DNA of 24,027 bases from contig JAUTXB010000091.1 of assembly GCA_030838245.1 (NCBI GenBank), positions 1-24,027 on the forward strand, given 5' to 3'. This DNA comes from Acidimicrobiaceae bacterium. Lineage in GTDB: Bacteria; Actinomycetota; Acidimicrobiia; Acidimicrobiales; RAAP-2. Position numbers and translations under genes: made by a program. Below are positions 15,749 to 23,858 of the stretch, in pieces. The first letter of the stretch is position 1. The number at the start of each line of letters is the position of its first letter. The notes under the pieces are model-generated. The model saw nothing but the letters and a program-made list of their open reading frames with translations, made no database searches and was not told the origin of the DNA.

Positions 15749-15881
15749 CGGGCCATCGGCATCGGCAACCGCCGGCCGGCCCGAGCGAAAACACGCGCTT
15801 CTAATGTGGCCTATCATCCGGTGAGCAGCCGGTTCTGGCCACGGCCACTCAGCAGATCGGCGACTCCAAGGGGGATTGTCA
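15749..15881 (+). promoter_or_regulatory. Promoter-containing gap upstream of the amidohydrolase gene
   Basis: The 132-base gap holds two hexamers that fit TAnnnT, TAATGT at 15802-15807 and TATCAT at 15812-15817, in a locally AT-richer stretch. Just upstream, CGAAAACAC at 15786-15794 repeats the motif at 45-53 ahead of the ligase/oxidoreductase operon. AAGGGGG at 15868-15874 is the ribosome site of the amidohydrolase. No -35 element is obvious. Confidence 0.35.
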
Positions 15882-17048
15882 ATGACTATTGAGCTCGATC
15901 CAGTACGGGTCATCGATGCTGACACACACCTCACCGAGCCCCACGACCTGTGGACGAAGCGGGCCCCGGCCGGGATGCTGGACCGCATGCCCCACGTCAC
16001 CCAGGTGGACGGGGCGGCCACGTGGGTGGTGGACGGCGAGATCCTCGGTCGGGCCGGCGGCGGCGGGGTGATCGGACGGGACAACGTCAAGGTCCGGGCA
16101 TCCGAAGGCCTCTACGAATGGGAGATCGGCCAGATCCACCCTGCCGCCTATGACCCCGTGGCCCGGGTGGAGCTCATGGACGAGACCGGGATCTGGGCCC
16201 AGGTCATCTTTCCCAACGTCATCGGGCTCGGCGGGCAGGGACTGACCGAGGCCGTCGACGACCTGGCCCTGCGCACGACCTGCCTCGAGATCTTCAACGA
16301 CGCCATGGGCGAGATGCAGGCCGAGTCGGGCAATCGCCTGCTTCCCATGGGCGTTCTGCCCGCTTGGGACGTCGACGCTTGTGTCCGCGAAGCGATCCGG
16401 GTCAACGACCTCGGGCTCCGCGGCGTGAACATCACCTCGGATCCCCAGGACCAGGGCTCCCCCGACCTGGCCAGCAAGGCATGGGACCCGCTGTGGGAGG
16501 TGTGCAGCTCGCTCAAGCTGCCGGTGCACTTCCACATCGGCGCCAGCCTCACCACCATGAGCTTCTTCGGCAACTACCCGTGGGCCTCACACACCGAGGA
16601 CACCAAGCTGGCCATCGGCGGGACGCTGCTGTTCATCGGCAATGCCCGGGTGGTGGTCAACATCATCTGCTCGGGGATGCTCGACCGGTTCCCCGAGCTG
16701 AAGATCGTCTCGGTGGAGAGCGGGACGGGATGGATCCCGTTCATCCTCGAGGCCCTCGAGTACGAGATGAAAGAGAACGCCCCCGACGACCTGAACAAGT
16801 TCTCCCTCAGCCCGGCCGAGTACTTCAAGCGCCAGATCTACGCCACGCTGTGGTTCGAACGGAACAAGGTGGCGTCGCTGATCGACTCGGTGGGCGAGGA
16901 CAACATCATGTTCGAGACGGACTTCCCCCACCCGACCTGCTTGTACCCCGACCCGCTCACGTCGGCCAACGACGTGCTGCGCGAGGTGAGCCCGGCTGTT
17001 CGCCGCAAGATCCTGGGCGAGAACGCGGCGAAGCTCTACCGCCTCTGA
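15882..17048 (+). CDS. Amidohydrolase-2 family metal-dependent hydrolase/decarboxylase
   Basis: 388 residues of PF04909, a TIM-barrel family whose members hydrolyse ring C-C or C-N bonds or decarboxylate aromatic acids. The N-terminal metal motif reads DADTH (D12, D14, H16), followed by VHFHIGA (H216, H218), the ESGTGW segment and ETDFPHP with D347 as the likely base/metal ligand. ATG 15882 lies seven bases after AAGGGGG. It is a single gene with its own upstream promoter region and is convergent with the alpha/beta hydrolase. A second, partial member begins at 23916. Members of this family are frequent in actinobacterial catabolic islands with Rieske oxygenases; the reaction is unassigned. 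Confidence 0.9.
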   Translation: MTIELDPVRVIDADTHLTEPHDLWTKRAPAGMLDRMPHVTQVDGAATWVVDGEILGRAGGGGVIGRDNVKVRASEGLYEWEIGQIHPAAYDPVARVELMDETGIWAQVIFPNVIGLGGQGLTEAVDDLALRTTCLEIFNDAMGEMQAESGNRLLPMGVLPAWDVDACVREAIRVNDLGLRGVNITSDPQDQGSPDLASKAWDPLWEVCSSLKLPVHFHIGASLTTMSFFGNYPWASHTEDTKLAIGGTLLFIGNARVVVNIICSGMLDRFPELKIVSVESGTGWIPFILEALEYEMKENAPDDLNKFSLSPAEYFKRQIYATLWFERNKVASLIDSVGEDNIMFETDFPHPTCLYPDPLTSANDVLREVSPAVRRKILGENAAKLYRL

Positions 17049-17049
17049 G

Positions 17050-17067
17050 CCGCCCTGATCAGGACGG
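17050..17067. terminator. Palindrome between convergent stops
   Basis: CCG-c-CCTGA / TCAGG-a-CGG is an 18-base near-perfect inverted repeat filling the gap between the amidohydrolase stop (17046-17048) and the alpha/beta hydrolase stop (17059-17061). A stem with a small loop could act as a bidirectional terminator, but it lacks a T tract and a proper loop. Confidence 0.3.
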
Positions 17068-17931
17068 GACGGAAGTCTCGGCGAACTCGAGCAGCTGAGG
17101 TGCCAGCTGCGGCCAGTGCTCGAAGAGGAACCCCGTGCCGGCCCTGGCCGCATCCGAGCGCAGGTTCCACTCGTCGTCGCCCCAGGGCGGCTCGACCAGA
17201 CGAGACCCGACCATCAGCTCGTGGAGCCGCTCGGACGTGGCCCGGGTGTGGTGGGGGTCGCTGGCTCCGCTCCGGAAGATCATGGTGGGGACGGTGACCT
17301 TGCCGTACTGGTCGTCGGGCATCCCCGGCACCAGCTCGTTGGGGCCGACGCAGTAGGCCTGCATCCAGCGCTCGAGCGTCTGGATGAACGCCCGGGGGTC
17401 GAGGCTGAGGAACCGCTCCCGATTGGCCGGGTTGCTCTCGAGCACCTCTTGCCACTCGGGCAGTTCGACCACCGCTTCCATCCCGCCCCGCCAGGCCACG
17501 CGGATGGACTCGCCGCAATAGACCAGGGCCAGTCCCATCAAGCCGTAGGTGCCACCGCTCATCCACACCATGGCCAGACCGGCGGCCACCTCGGGATGCC
17601 GGGCGGCGCTGAGGAGCGAGACGCGAGAGCCCCCCGAGCCACCGAAGATCACCGCCGGCGCCATGTCCAGCGTCTGCAACAGTCCGGCCAGCCGATCGGC
17701 CTGCATCTCGGACTCCGACGTCCCGGTGAACACGACGTCCGAGGCTCCCGTGTTGGGGCGGTCCCAGATGAGAACCTGCTTGCCCGCTTCGGCCAAGGCC
17801 TCGGCCAACTGTCGGAGCCCCGGCGTGTCCTTGCTGAAGCGCCCGCCAGGGGTCAGCACCCACGGTTGGCCGCCGTCGCTGCCGATGACCTCGTAGCTGA
17901 TGGTGTCGCCCTCGATCTTCACCGTTGCCAT
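17059..17931 (-). CDS. Alpha/beta hydrolase
   Basis: 290 residues. The nucleophile elbow is GGSGGS with S99, and an earlier DRPNTGASD segment is typical of the oxyanion region in meta-cleavage-product-type and epoxide-type hydrolases. SGASDPHHTR probably supplies the acid. About 27 residues later, where the catalytic histidine usually lies, the sequence is PPWGDDEW, so the histidine is not in its usual place; either alignment by eye is off or the triad is altered. ATG 17931 follows GGAGGGG by four bases. It is last in the minus-strand unit, 58 bases after the ligase, and the gap contains three inverted repeats. A hydrolytic cleavage of a diketone or ester intermediate is a fair guess only. 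Confidence 0.85.
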   Translation of the reverse strand: MATVKIEGDTISYEVIGSDGGQPWVLTPGGRFSKDTPGLRQLAEALAEAGKQVLIWDRPNTGASDVVFTGTSESEMQADRLAGLLQTLDMAPAVIFGGSGGSRVSLLSAARHPEVAAGLAMVWMSGGTYGLMGLALVYCGESIRVAWRGGMEAVVELPEWQEVLESNPANRERFLSLDPRAFIQTLERWMQAYCVGPNELVPGMPDDQYGKVTVPTMIFRSGASDPHHTRATSERLHELMVGSRLVEPPWGDDEWNLRSDAARAGTGFLFEHWPQLAPQLLEFAETSVPS

Positions 17932-17950
17932 GTCGCCCCTCCATTGTCGT

Positions 17951-17991
17951 GCCGGCCTGCCCGGCTCACCCTAGGTGAATGCACCCGCATT
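17951..17991. repeat. Three consecutive small inverted repeats in the ligase-hydrolase gap
   Basis: In order: GCCGG-cctgc-CCGGC at 17951-17965, TCACC-cta-GGTGA at 17966-17978, and AATGC-accc-GCATT at 17978-17991. All three are perfect five-base arms and they abut one another. The last overlaps the ligase stop codon. They could fold into successive hairpins on the minus-strand mRNA, affecting stability or coupling between the ligase and hydrolase, or be regulator sites for a promoter of the hydrolase gene. Confidence 0.5.
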
Positions 17992-19537
17992 ATTGAATTG
18001 CGCCCGCGGCCAATTGGCCCCGAATGGCATCGCGGTCGGGCTTGCCCAAGCTGAGAAGGGGATAGGCGGCGACCTGCGTTACCCGTTCGGGAGTCTTGAA
18101 CCGGGCCACGCCCTGTTTTGCAAACCACGACCGGCAGGTGTCGAGGTCGAAGGGCTCGGTGGCGATCACGCACGCGGCCACGCGCTGGCCCAGGTGTTCG
18201 TCGGGATAGCCCACCACCACGGCCTGACGGATGGACGGGTGAGCCTCGAGCACGCGCTCCACCTCGGCCGGCACGATGTTCTCCCCGCCGCGGATGATGA
18301 GCTCCTTGATGCGCCCGACGATGGTCAGCCAACCCTGCTCATCCAGCACGGCCAGGTCACCGGTGCGGAACCAACCCCGGTGCATCGACGCCCTCGTCTG
18401 GTCCGGGTCGGCATAGCCGGCGAAGAGCTCGGGTCCTCGCAGCTCGAGCTCGCCGGTGCAGCCGGCCGACAGCACCCGTCCCGTGAGTGGATCGACCACC
18501 CGGAGCTCGGCATCGCCCACGGCTCTGCCGTCGGTGTCGCGCGCCCGGGCGGCAGGATCGCTCCACGTCGAGGTGGTGATGGTAGGCGCCTCGGTCGAAC
18601 CGTAGGTTCGCTTCACCGTCGCTCCGAATGCGCGCGCCGTCGCCTCTACGAATTCGGGGCTGATGGTCATGGACCCACAGGAGATGACCCGCAGGCTGCG
18701 TACGGCGCGCCCGGTGAAGCCCGGCGCACCGGCCATGCCCGAAAAGAACGTGGGTGGGCCGATCATGAACGTCACCCCCTCGTCCCGCACCAGGTCGATG
18801 GCCCGGTCGGCATCCCAGCGATCCATCAGCACGGTCCGCATACCCACCGCGGCCGGAATCAGGACCCCGCTGAGCAGCCCGGAGATATGGGAGAGGGGTG
18901 CGGGCATCAAGACGACGTCCGACGGGACCAGCCCGTGGGCGGACGCCATGTTCATGGCCTTGTAGGAGAGGGCTCGATGGGTGTGGAGCACGGCCTTGGG
19001 CTCGCCGGTGGACCCCGAGGTGAACAGGGCGACAGCCAGCTGGGAACCGCGGGCCGATCCCCGGTGCACCGGTTTCACCGCCCGCATCGTCTCCCAGCCG
19101 TCGTCCCCGCCGAGGGCGGTCAGCACGCCGGGTCGATCGTGCAGCGGCAGTCCCGCTCGCGAGAACACGACCTTCGGCTCGACAACGTCGACCATCCGCG
19201 ATAATTCCGACGGCCCGATCTGGTGATGGAGGGGCACGGCGATGGCGCCGATCCGCCAGCAGGCCCGGTACAAGAGGAGCGCCTCGGAGCAGTTGGGTAG
19301 CTGCCAGGCCACGGCATCTCCTGTGGCCACCCCGGCGGCACGCAATCCGCCAGCCAGCGCGGCGACCGAATCCGAGAGCGCATCGGCGTCGAGTCGGGAC
19401 ACCGAGTCCACCACCGCCGCGCCGTGGTCCACGCGATGGTCGGCGGCCAGTTGGTCGAGGGTGGGCATGTCCCAGGGGCCGCCGGGCTGCAGGTAGCGCG
19501 AGCCGGCCACCTGTCGGTGGGTGGCCCGGAGCCTCAC
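17990..19537 (-). CDS. AMP-forming acyl-CoA ligase, canonical A10 lysine
   Basis: 515 residues from GTG 19537. Motifs: FTSGSTGEPKAVLHTH (alanine replaces the usual glycine after PK), TYGSTEAPTI, FRTGD, VGRIKELIIRGGENIVPAEVE, and A10 LSLGKPDRDAIR with K499. The N-terminal PGGPWDMPTLDQLA resembles 2,3-dihydroxybenzoate-type and cyclohexanecarboxylate-type ligases, whose similarity begins before the in-frame ATG at 19469, so I prefer the GTG at 19537, though its ribosome site is weak. It follows the thiolase-like gene by 49 bases in the minus-strand unit. It is the fourth AMP ligase in the window; the acid is not identifiable. Confidence 0.9.
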   Translation of the reverse strand: MRLRATHRQVAGSRYLQPGGPWDMPTLDQLAADHRVDHGAAVVDSVSRLDADALSDSVAALAGGLRAAGVATGDAVAWQLPNCSEALLLYRACWRIGAIAVPLHHQIGPSELSRMVDVVEPKVVFSRAGLPLHDRPGVLTALGGDDGWETMRAVKPVHRGSARGSQLAVALFTSGSTGEPKAVLHTHRALSYKAMNMASAHGLVPSDVVLMPAPLSHISGLLSGVLIPAAVGMRTVLMDRWDADRAIDLVRDEGVTFMIGPPTFFSGMAGAPGFTGRAVRSLRVISCGSMTISPEFVEATARAFGATVKRTYGSTEAPTITTSTWSDPAARARDTDGRAVGDAELRVVDPLTGRVLSAGCTGELELRGPELFAGYADPDQTRASMHRGWFRTGDLAVLDEQGWLTIVGRIKELIIRGGENIVPAEVERVLEAHPSIRQAVVVGYPDEHLGQRVAACVIATEPFDLDTCRSWFAKQGVARFKTPERVTQVAAYPLLSLGKPDRDAIRGQLAAGAIQ

Positions 19538-19586
19538 CGGCGTGCTCGTTGACTACCGTGCCCCGGCCATCGACGAGGAGATCGGC

Positions 19587-20801
19587 TCAAGCGACGCTGG
19601 TCAGCAGCAAGCAGCCACACGTGTTGCCCCCGCCGGCCGCCACCGCGGCCACCTCGGGATGAGAGGCGACCTGGCGCTCGCCCGCCTCGCCGCGCAGCTG
19701 CACGCAGGCTTCGTGGAGGAACCCGTACCCGTGAAGACGCCCGCCCGACAGTTGGCCTCCGTTGGTGTTGAGGGGTAGGGAACCGTCGCGGGCAATGCGC
19801 TGACCGCCCTCGACGAACGCCCCGCTCTCGCCGACCGGACAGAGCTGGAGCGCCTCCAGCCAGAGCATGGTCAAGTAGCTGAACCCGTCGTAGATCTCGG
19901 CGATGTCCACATCCGCCGGGGTCAGCGATGTCCGGGACCACATCTGGGTGGCCGCATCGGCCCCCACCGTGCGGGTGAGGTCGTGGAGCTGATCCCAGCT
20001 GGGACGGTCGTGCATGGCCGCACCCATCGCCTCGACGTAGATCGGGGCCTTGGGCAGGTCGACGGCTCGCTCCCGCCGGGACACGATCACCGCGGTGGCG
20101 CCGTCACAGGGAACGTCGCAATCGAAGAGCCGCAGCGGCGTGGTGATCATCCGAGAGTTGAAGTAGTCCTCGAGCGACATGGGGTCCCGGTAGATGGCGT
20201 TCGGGTTCAGAGCCGCGTTCCGCCGGGCGTTCAACGGGATCTGGGCCAGCTGTTCGGGGGTGGTGCCGTACCGGTGCATGTGGGCCTGGGCGTACGTAGC
20301 CACCCAGCACGCGGCCGAGGCCGATCCGAAGGGCAACGTCCACTCCTGAAACCCGGAGGCGTAGTACTTGCCCCCTCCTCCGTCGCCGCCCATGCCGATG
20401 CTGGCTCGGCCACCGCTTCCTTGGGCGCTGCCCTCCCAGACCGATCGGAAGCACAGCACGTGGTTGGCCATGCCTGCGCCGACGGCCATGACCGCCTTCA
20501 TCACCGACCCCAACTGCCCCGAGGTCTCGACCCCGCTGTCGTACCAGTTCACTTCGAGCCGGAGCGCGTCGATGGCCTCGGTGGCGCTGGCGCCGGTGAA
20601 GCCCTTGGGCACACCCATGCCACCCGGGTAGGTCGACAGTCCGTCGATGTCGGCCAGGGTCAGCCCGGCGTCGTCGACGGCGGCCAGGCAGGCGTCCAGG
20701 GTGAGCTCGAGCGGGTCGCGTCCTAAACGCCGCCCGATATCGGACTGGCCGAGACCCGAGATGACACAGCGTTTCTCGATCTGGTTGTCACTGGGCGACA
20801 C
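19587..20801 (-). CDS. Thiolase-fold lipid-transfer-type protein (Ltp-like), second copy
   Basis: 404 residues from GTG 20801, which has GGAG six bases upstream and overlaps the DUF35 stop by 14 bases. It has the Ltp-type layout: CVISGLGQSDIGRR at the N-terminus, a central NARRNAALNPNAIYRDP, EIYDGFSYLTMLWLEALQL, and NTNGGQLSGGRLHGYG near the end. The place of the thiolase nucleophile reads ETSGQLGSVM (residues 92-101), again without cysteine. With the adjacent DUF35 gene this repeats the thiolase/DUF35 pairing at 5814-7426, but the two proteins are clearly divergent, so they are not a recent duplication. A retro-aldolase or other non-thiolytic acyl-CoA role is inferred by comparison with Ltp2. 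Confidence 0.88.
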   Translation of the reverse strand: MSPSDNQIEKRCVISGLGQSDIGRRLGRDPLELTLDACLAAVDDAGLTLADIDGLSTYPGGMGVPKGFTGASATEAIDALRLEVNWYDSGVETSGQLGSVMKAVMAVGAGMANHVLCFRSVWEGSAQGSGGRASIGMGGDGGGGKYYASGFQEWTLPFGSASAACWVATYAQAHMHRYGTTPEQLAQIPLNARRNAALNPNAIYRDPMSLEDYFNSRMITTPLRLFDCDVPCDGATAVIVSRRERAVDLPKAPIYVEAMGAAMHDRPSWDQLHDLTRTVGADAATQMWSRTSLTPADVDIAEIYDGFSYLTMLWLEALQLCPVGESGAFVEGGQRIARDGSLPLNTNGGQLSGGRLHGYGFLHEACVQLRGEAGERQVASHPEVAAVAAGGGNTCGCLLLTSVA

Positions 20802-21234
20802 GGGTAGCTCCGATCGGTTCGAAGAGCGGCAACCATACGTCGCCGTTGGGGTCCTCATGGTGCTCGAAGACGACCTGCACGTCCATCCCGACGTGCACCG
20901 TTTCGGGATCACAGTTGATGATGTTGGTGGTCAGACGGAGCTCGTCCTGTTCGACGATCTCGACGATGCCGATGACGTAGGGCACCTCGACGCCCGGCAG
21001 CCAGGGATGATGGTTCACCGTATAGCTGGCCACCACGGCTCGACCGCTCACCGGCTCGGGGGCCAGGTGCTTCGAGCGATCGCGCGGACAGATCGGCGTG
21101 GGTGGGTGCAGGTAGTAGCCACAGTCCTGGCACCGGAGGAAGACGAGGTTCCCGTCCCGTCCCCCTTGCCAGAAGTGGCGGTTCCGGTCCGTGACCGCAG
21201 GCAGTATGCGGAACGGCGTGACGGCTTCGGTCAT
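20788..21234 (-). CDS. DUF35 zinc-ribbon/OB-fold protein, second copy
   Basis: 148 residues with a zinc ribbon C35, C38 and C49, but the fourth ligand position reads CPRD, with D52 where cysteine is usual. The OB-fold follows (GRAVVASYTVNHHP, VPYVIGIVEI, INCDPETVHVGMDVQVVFE). It pairs with the thiolase-like protein encoded just downstream and overlaps the CoA-transferase stop by four bases, so CoA transfer and cleavage are co-expressed. Zinc may be bound with mixed ligands or lost. The protein shares the HVGM segment with the other DUF35 protein in the window but is otherwise divergent. Confidence 0.9.
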   Translation of the reverse strand: MTEAVTPFRILPAVTDRNRHFWQGGRDGNLVFLRCQDCGYYLHPPTPICPRDRSKHLAPEPVSGRAVVASYTVNHHPWLPGVEVPYVIGIVEIVEQDELRLTTNIINCDPETVHVGMDVQVVFEHHEDPNGDVWLPLFEPIGATRVAQ

Positions 21235-23543
21235 CGATCCCCTTTGGTCGTCTCAACGGCTACGGATTGGGTGAGGAGCTCGGCGATAAGGACGCCGTCC
21301 AGGCCCACTTCGGACAGGACTTCCCGGGTGTGCTCACCCAAGGCCGGCGGCGCCCGGTCGAGACTGACCTCGAGGTCTCCCAGGCTCCAGAGCGCCCCCA
21401 CCTGCTCGAGCCGGCCCCACTCGGCGTGGGGGTACGAGGTGACGAGACCCAGCGTCTTATTGAGCTCATCGTCGAGAAAGGCGTTGCCCTGGTCCATGCG
21501 GACCGGCTCGCAGGGGACACCACTGGCGCCGAGGTCGCGCAGCGCGTCCTCGCACCGCAGTCCGCCGAGGCGAGCACCGATGTCCTCGGGCCCCGATGCG
21601 CCGAGGGTGGCGCAGGCCGCGGCGAGCTCGGTGTCGTCCCGGGCACACAGGGCGATCCATCCGTCGGCCAGCGGGTAGAGCCGGTAGCCGGGTGAGAGCC
21701 CCATCTGCTCGTGGTCGAGCGGTGCCGCGGCTACGGCCAGCTTGCCGTCTTTGAGGAAGGTCTCGCTGTTGGTCAGCACGCCGCCTCCGAGGAGCGAGCC
21801 GGTCACCCGCTGACCGTGCCCGGTCCGGTCGCGATGCCAGACGGCCAGAAGCGTGGCCACGACCGAGGCCATGGCGCAGAGGTGGTCCATGAACCCGAAC
21901 CGGAACCACATTGGATCGTTCCCCTCGCCACCACCCAGCACCTCCCAGCCGGCGGCGGCCTGGAACAGCTGGTCGTACCCGGGCCAGTCGGCCCGTTCGC
22001 CCTCGGGCCCGTAGGAGCTGGCGTGGCAGTAGACGATGTCTGGGTTGATGGCCGACAGGGAGTCGTAGTCGAGGCCGAGGCGGCGGGCGGCCGGCATCCG
22101 CAAGTTGTGGTGGACGACATCGGCCCAGCGAACGAGGGCCTCGAGGGCGGGGCGGGCGGCCGGCGACTTCAGGTCCAGAGCCACCCCCCGCTTCCCGCGC
22201 TGACACGACGCGAACACCCGCTGGACGGGACGCATCTGGTCGCCGGTGGTCGCTTCGACCTTGACCACGTCGGCGCCCAGATCGGCCAGCAACATGGGAC
22301 CGAGCGGGCCGGCCAGGAAGTTCCCGAAGTCGAGCACCTTCAGTCCCTCGAGGGGCGAGCGCACCGGGGCGCTCGCCGACGGGGTGGCCGGACCACGTGG
22401 GTTCGAAGCCGAGCCGTGCAGCACTTCCTCGGTGTGCTGGCCCAAGGCGGGTGCGGGCCGGGTTACCCGCGATGGCGGGATGGTCGAAAACGGCGTGGCC
22501 GCCTGGGTGATGCGGCCTCGCTCCGGGTCGACCACCTCGGTGACGTATCCGTTCCGCCGGGCCTGTTCGTCGGCCAGGATGGCGCCGTAGGGCGCCGCCC
22601 CTTGAGCCGGGATGTCATGGGCCCAGAAGTCGTCCAGCCACTGTTGGCTGGGGAGGGTGCGAAAGGCAACTTGGTTGGCGCCGAAGTTCGGGTAGCCGGG
22701 CATGCTCAGGCCTTTGGAGCTGGCGTTGGCCTTCGCCACCCCGTCCTCGCCGAGGTGGCGAAGTGCCTCGACCATGAGGGGCGAGTCGGTGTCGGCGCAG
22801 CGCATCAGATGGACCCACACGCCGTCGGCACATTCGAACAGCGAGGGCTGTAGGTCCTTGGGCAATCCGAAGGCGAACATGGGGCCGGGAGTCTCGGCCC
22901 GGGCCCAGTGCATCATGGTCGGCACCAGCGCGCCCTGGGCGATGCTGGTGTGGGCCGGACCGCCAGCGGCCCCGCCGCGCTGGCGTTGGATCAGCCGGGC
23001 CAGCACCCCAATGGTCGACAGGTAGACCGCGCACCAACTGCCAAACGGGAACCGGAGGAACACCGGGCCGTCCCGATGGCCACGCTGTTCGTCGCACAAC
23101 CCGAGCCGCGCGCTGACTAAGAGATCGTCGATGGGACCGTCGGCGCTGGGGTGGCCGGCCGGCCAGCCCAGGACGGCACAGGTGATCAGCTGGGGATGGC
23201 GGGCGACCAGCTCATGATCGGTCAGTCCCAGTTCGGCGGCCTGGGCCGGCCCGAAGCCGTGGAAGAACGCATCGGCATCGTCCAAGAGGTCATGGAGTTG
23301 TTCGCGCCCAGCCTCGTCGTGAAGGTCGAGGACCACGCTGCGCTTGGACCGGTTCCAGGTGAGAAAACCCTCGGACGTCCTCGACGGGTCTCCCGTGGGT
23401 AGCTCCACCTTGATCACATCGGCCCCGGCCTCGGCCAGCATCATGGCCGCCACCGGCCCGGCGAGGCCCTCGGAGCAGTCGATCACCCGGATACCGTCGA
23501 GGATCCTCGATCCGCCGCCTGTGACTGCGTCCCCCGTGCTCAT
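21231..23543 (-). CDS. Fused double class III (CaiB/BaiF-type) CoA-transferase
   Basis: 770 residues, about twice the usual CaiB/BaiF length, made of two tandem CoA-transferase family III domains (PF02515): residues about 14-375 and about 400-750, joined by a proline/serine/alanine-rich linker. Both begin with the same signature (IRVIDCSEGLAGPVAAMMLAEAG and LKVLDFGNFLAGPLGPMLLADLG). The acyl-anhydride-forming aspartate of formyl-CoA transferase (D169) aligns with S169 in the first half (FPFGSWCAV) but is present as D553 in the second half (FGFMDHLCA). The enzyme would move CoA from a donor thioester to an acid, with one working and one structural half. ATG 23543 opens the minus-strand unit of DUF35, thiolase-like, ligase and hydrolase genes. 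A G-run further upstream is too distant to be a good ribosome site. Confidence 0.92.
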   Translation of the reverse strand: MSTGDAVTGGGSRILDGIRVIDCSEGLAGPVAAMMLAEAGADVIKVELPTGDPSRTSEGFLTWNRSKRSVVLDLHDEAGREQLHDLLDDADAFFHGFGPAQAAELGLTDHELVARHPQLITCAVLGWPAGHPSADGPIDDLLVSARLGLCDEQRGHRDGPVFLRFPFGSWCAVYLSTIGVLARLIQRQRGGAAGGPAHTSIAQGALVPTMMHWARAETPGPMFAFGLPKDLQPSLFECADGVWVHLMRCADTDSPLMVEALRHLGEDGVAKANASSKGLSMPGYPNFGANQVAFRTLPSQQWLDDFWAHDIPAQGAAPYGAILADEQARRNGYVTEVVDPERGRITQAATPFSTIPPSRVTRPAPALGQHTEEVLHGSASNPRGPATPSASAPVRSPLEGLKVLDFGNFLAGPLGPMLLADLGADVVKVEATTGDQMRPVQRVFASCQRGKRGVALDLKSPAARPALEALVRWADVVHHNLRMPAARRLGLDYDSLSAINPDIVYCHASSYGPEGERADWPGYDQLFQAAAGWEVLGGGEGNDPMWFRFGFMDHLCAMASVVATLLAVWHRDRTGHGQRVTGSLLGGGVLTNSETFLKDGKLAVAAAPLDHEQMGLSPGYRLYPLADGWIALCARDDTELAAACATLGASGPEDIGARLGGLRCEDALRDLGASGVPCEPVRMDQGNAFLDDELNKTLGLVTSYPHAEWGRLEQVGALWSLGDLEVSLDRAPPALGEHTREVLSEVGLDGVLIAELLTQSVAVETTKGDR

Positions 23544-23587
23544 GCTCGTCCATCCCCCCCTGCCGTTCCGGCCGGTGCTCTACTGTC

Positions 23588-23662
23588 TTCATCAACTGCG
23601 TGTTCGTCAACGGCGTCTTGTTCAACGGCGTCTTCTTCAACGGCGTGTTGCTCGACTGCGTG
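23588..23662. repeat. Five tandem 15-bp repeats
   Basis: Units begin at 23588, 23603, 23618, 23633 and 23648 and follow the pattern TTNNTCRACNGCGTB (for example TTCGTCAACGGCGTC); a degraded sixth copy may follow at 23663. The array starts 45 bases upstream of the CoA-transferase start codon, in what would be its leader or promoter. Because the period is a multiple of three, each reading frame gives a five-residue peptide repeat, for example FNGVL/FNGVF on the plus strand, but no start codon and ribosome site support translation. Confidence 0.85.
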
Positions 23663-23842
23663 TACTGCGACGGCCCGCCGTCCTCACTTCGTAGCAGCTT
23701 TCCGCGGCGAGAAGGGAGTTGACCATAGTGTGCACGTCGTCGCCCGGCACACCGTCGGAGAGGCGGGAATGCCAGCAGAATGCGGGCTGTGCTACCCGGT
23801 CTCCCCGGCGCAGGTGGCACCGAGAACAGACGTGCTACGTTA

Positions 23843-23858
23843 CGTGAATATAGTCACG
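23843..23858. promoter_or_regulatory. Palindrome CGTGA-N6-TCACG over a candidate -10 box
   Basis: Perfect five-base arms flank ATATAG; TATAGT at 23849-23854 fits the TAnnnT -10 pattern for the plus strand. It lies 58 bases upstream of the amidohydrolase start at 23916. An operator overlapping a -10 box is the classic arrangement for repression, for example by a TetR- or GntR-type regulator, but no regulator is encoded in the window. Confidence 0.4.

Noticed and set aside
17116..18054. Plus-strand open frame of 312 codons opposite the alpha/beta hydrolase
   Set aside because: Shadow of the hydrolase gene; no recognisable domain, while the minus strand has a clear nucleophile elbow.
23588..23662. 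CRISPR array
   Set aside because: The repeats abut without spacers and are only 15 bases long.
23344..23694. Arg/Leu-rich repeat protein read from the 15-bp repeats on the plus strand
   Set aside because: Most of the frame lies opposite the CoA-transferase coding sequence and no ribosome site or family resemblance supports it.
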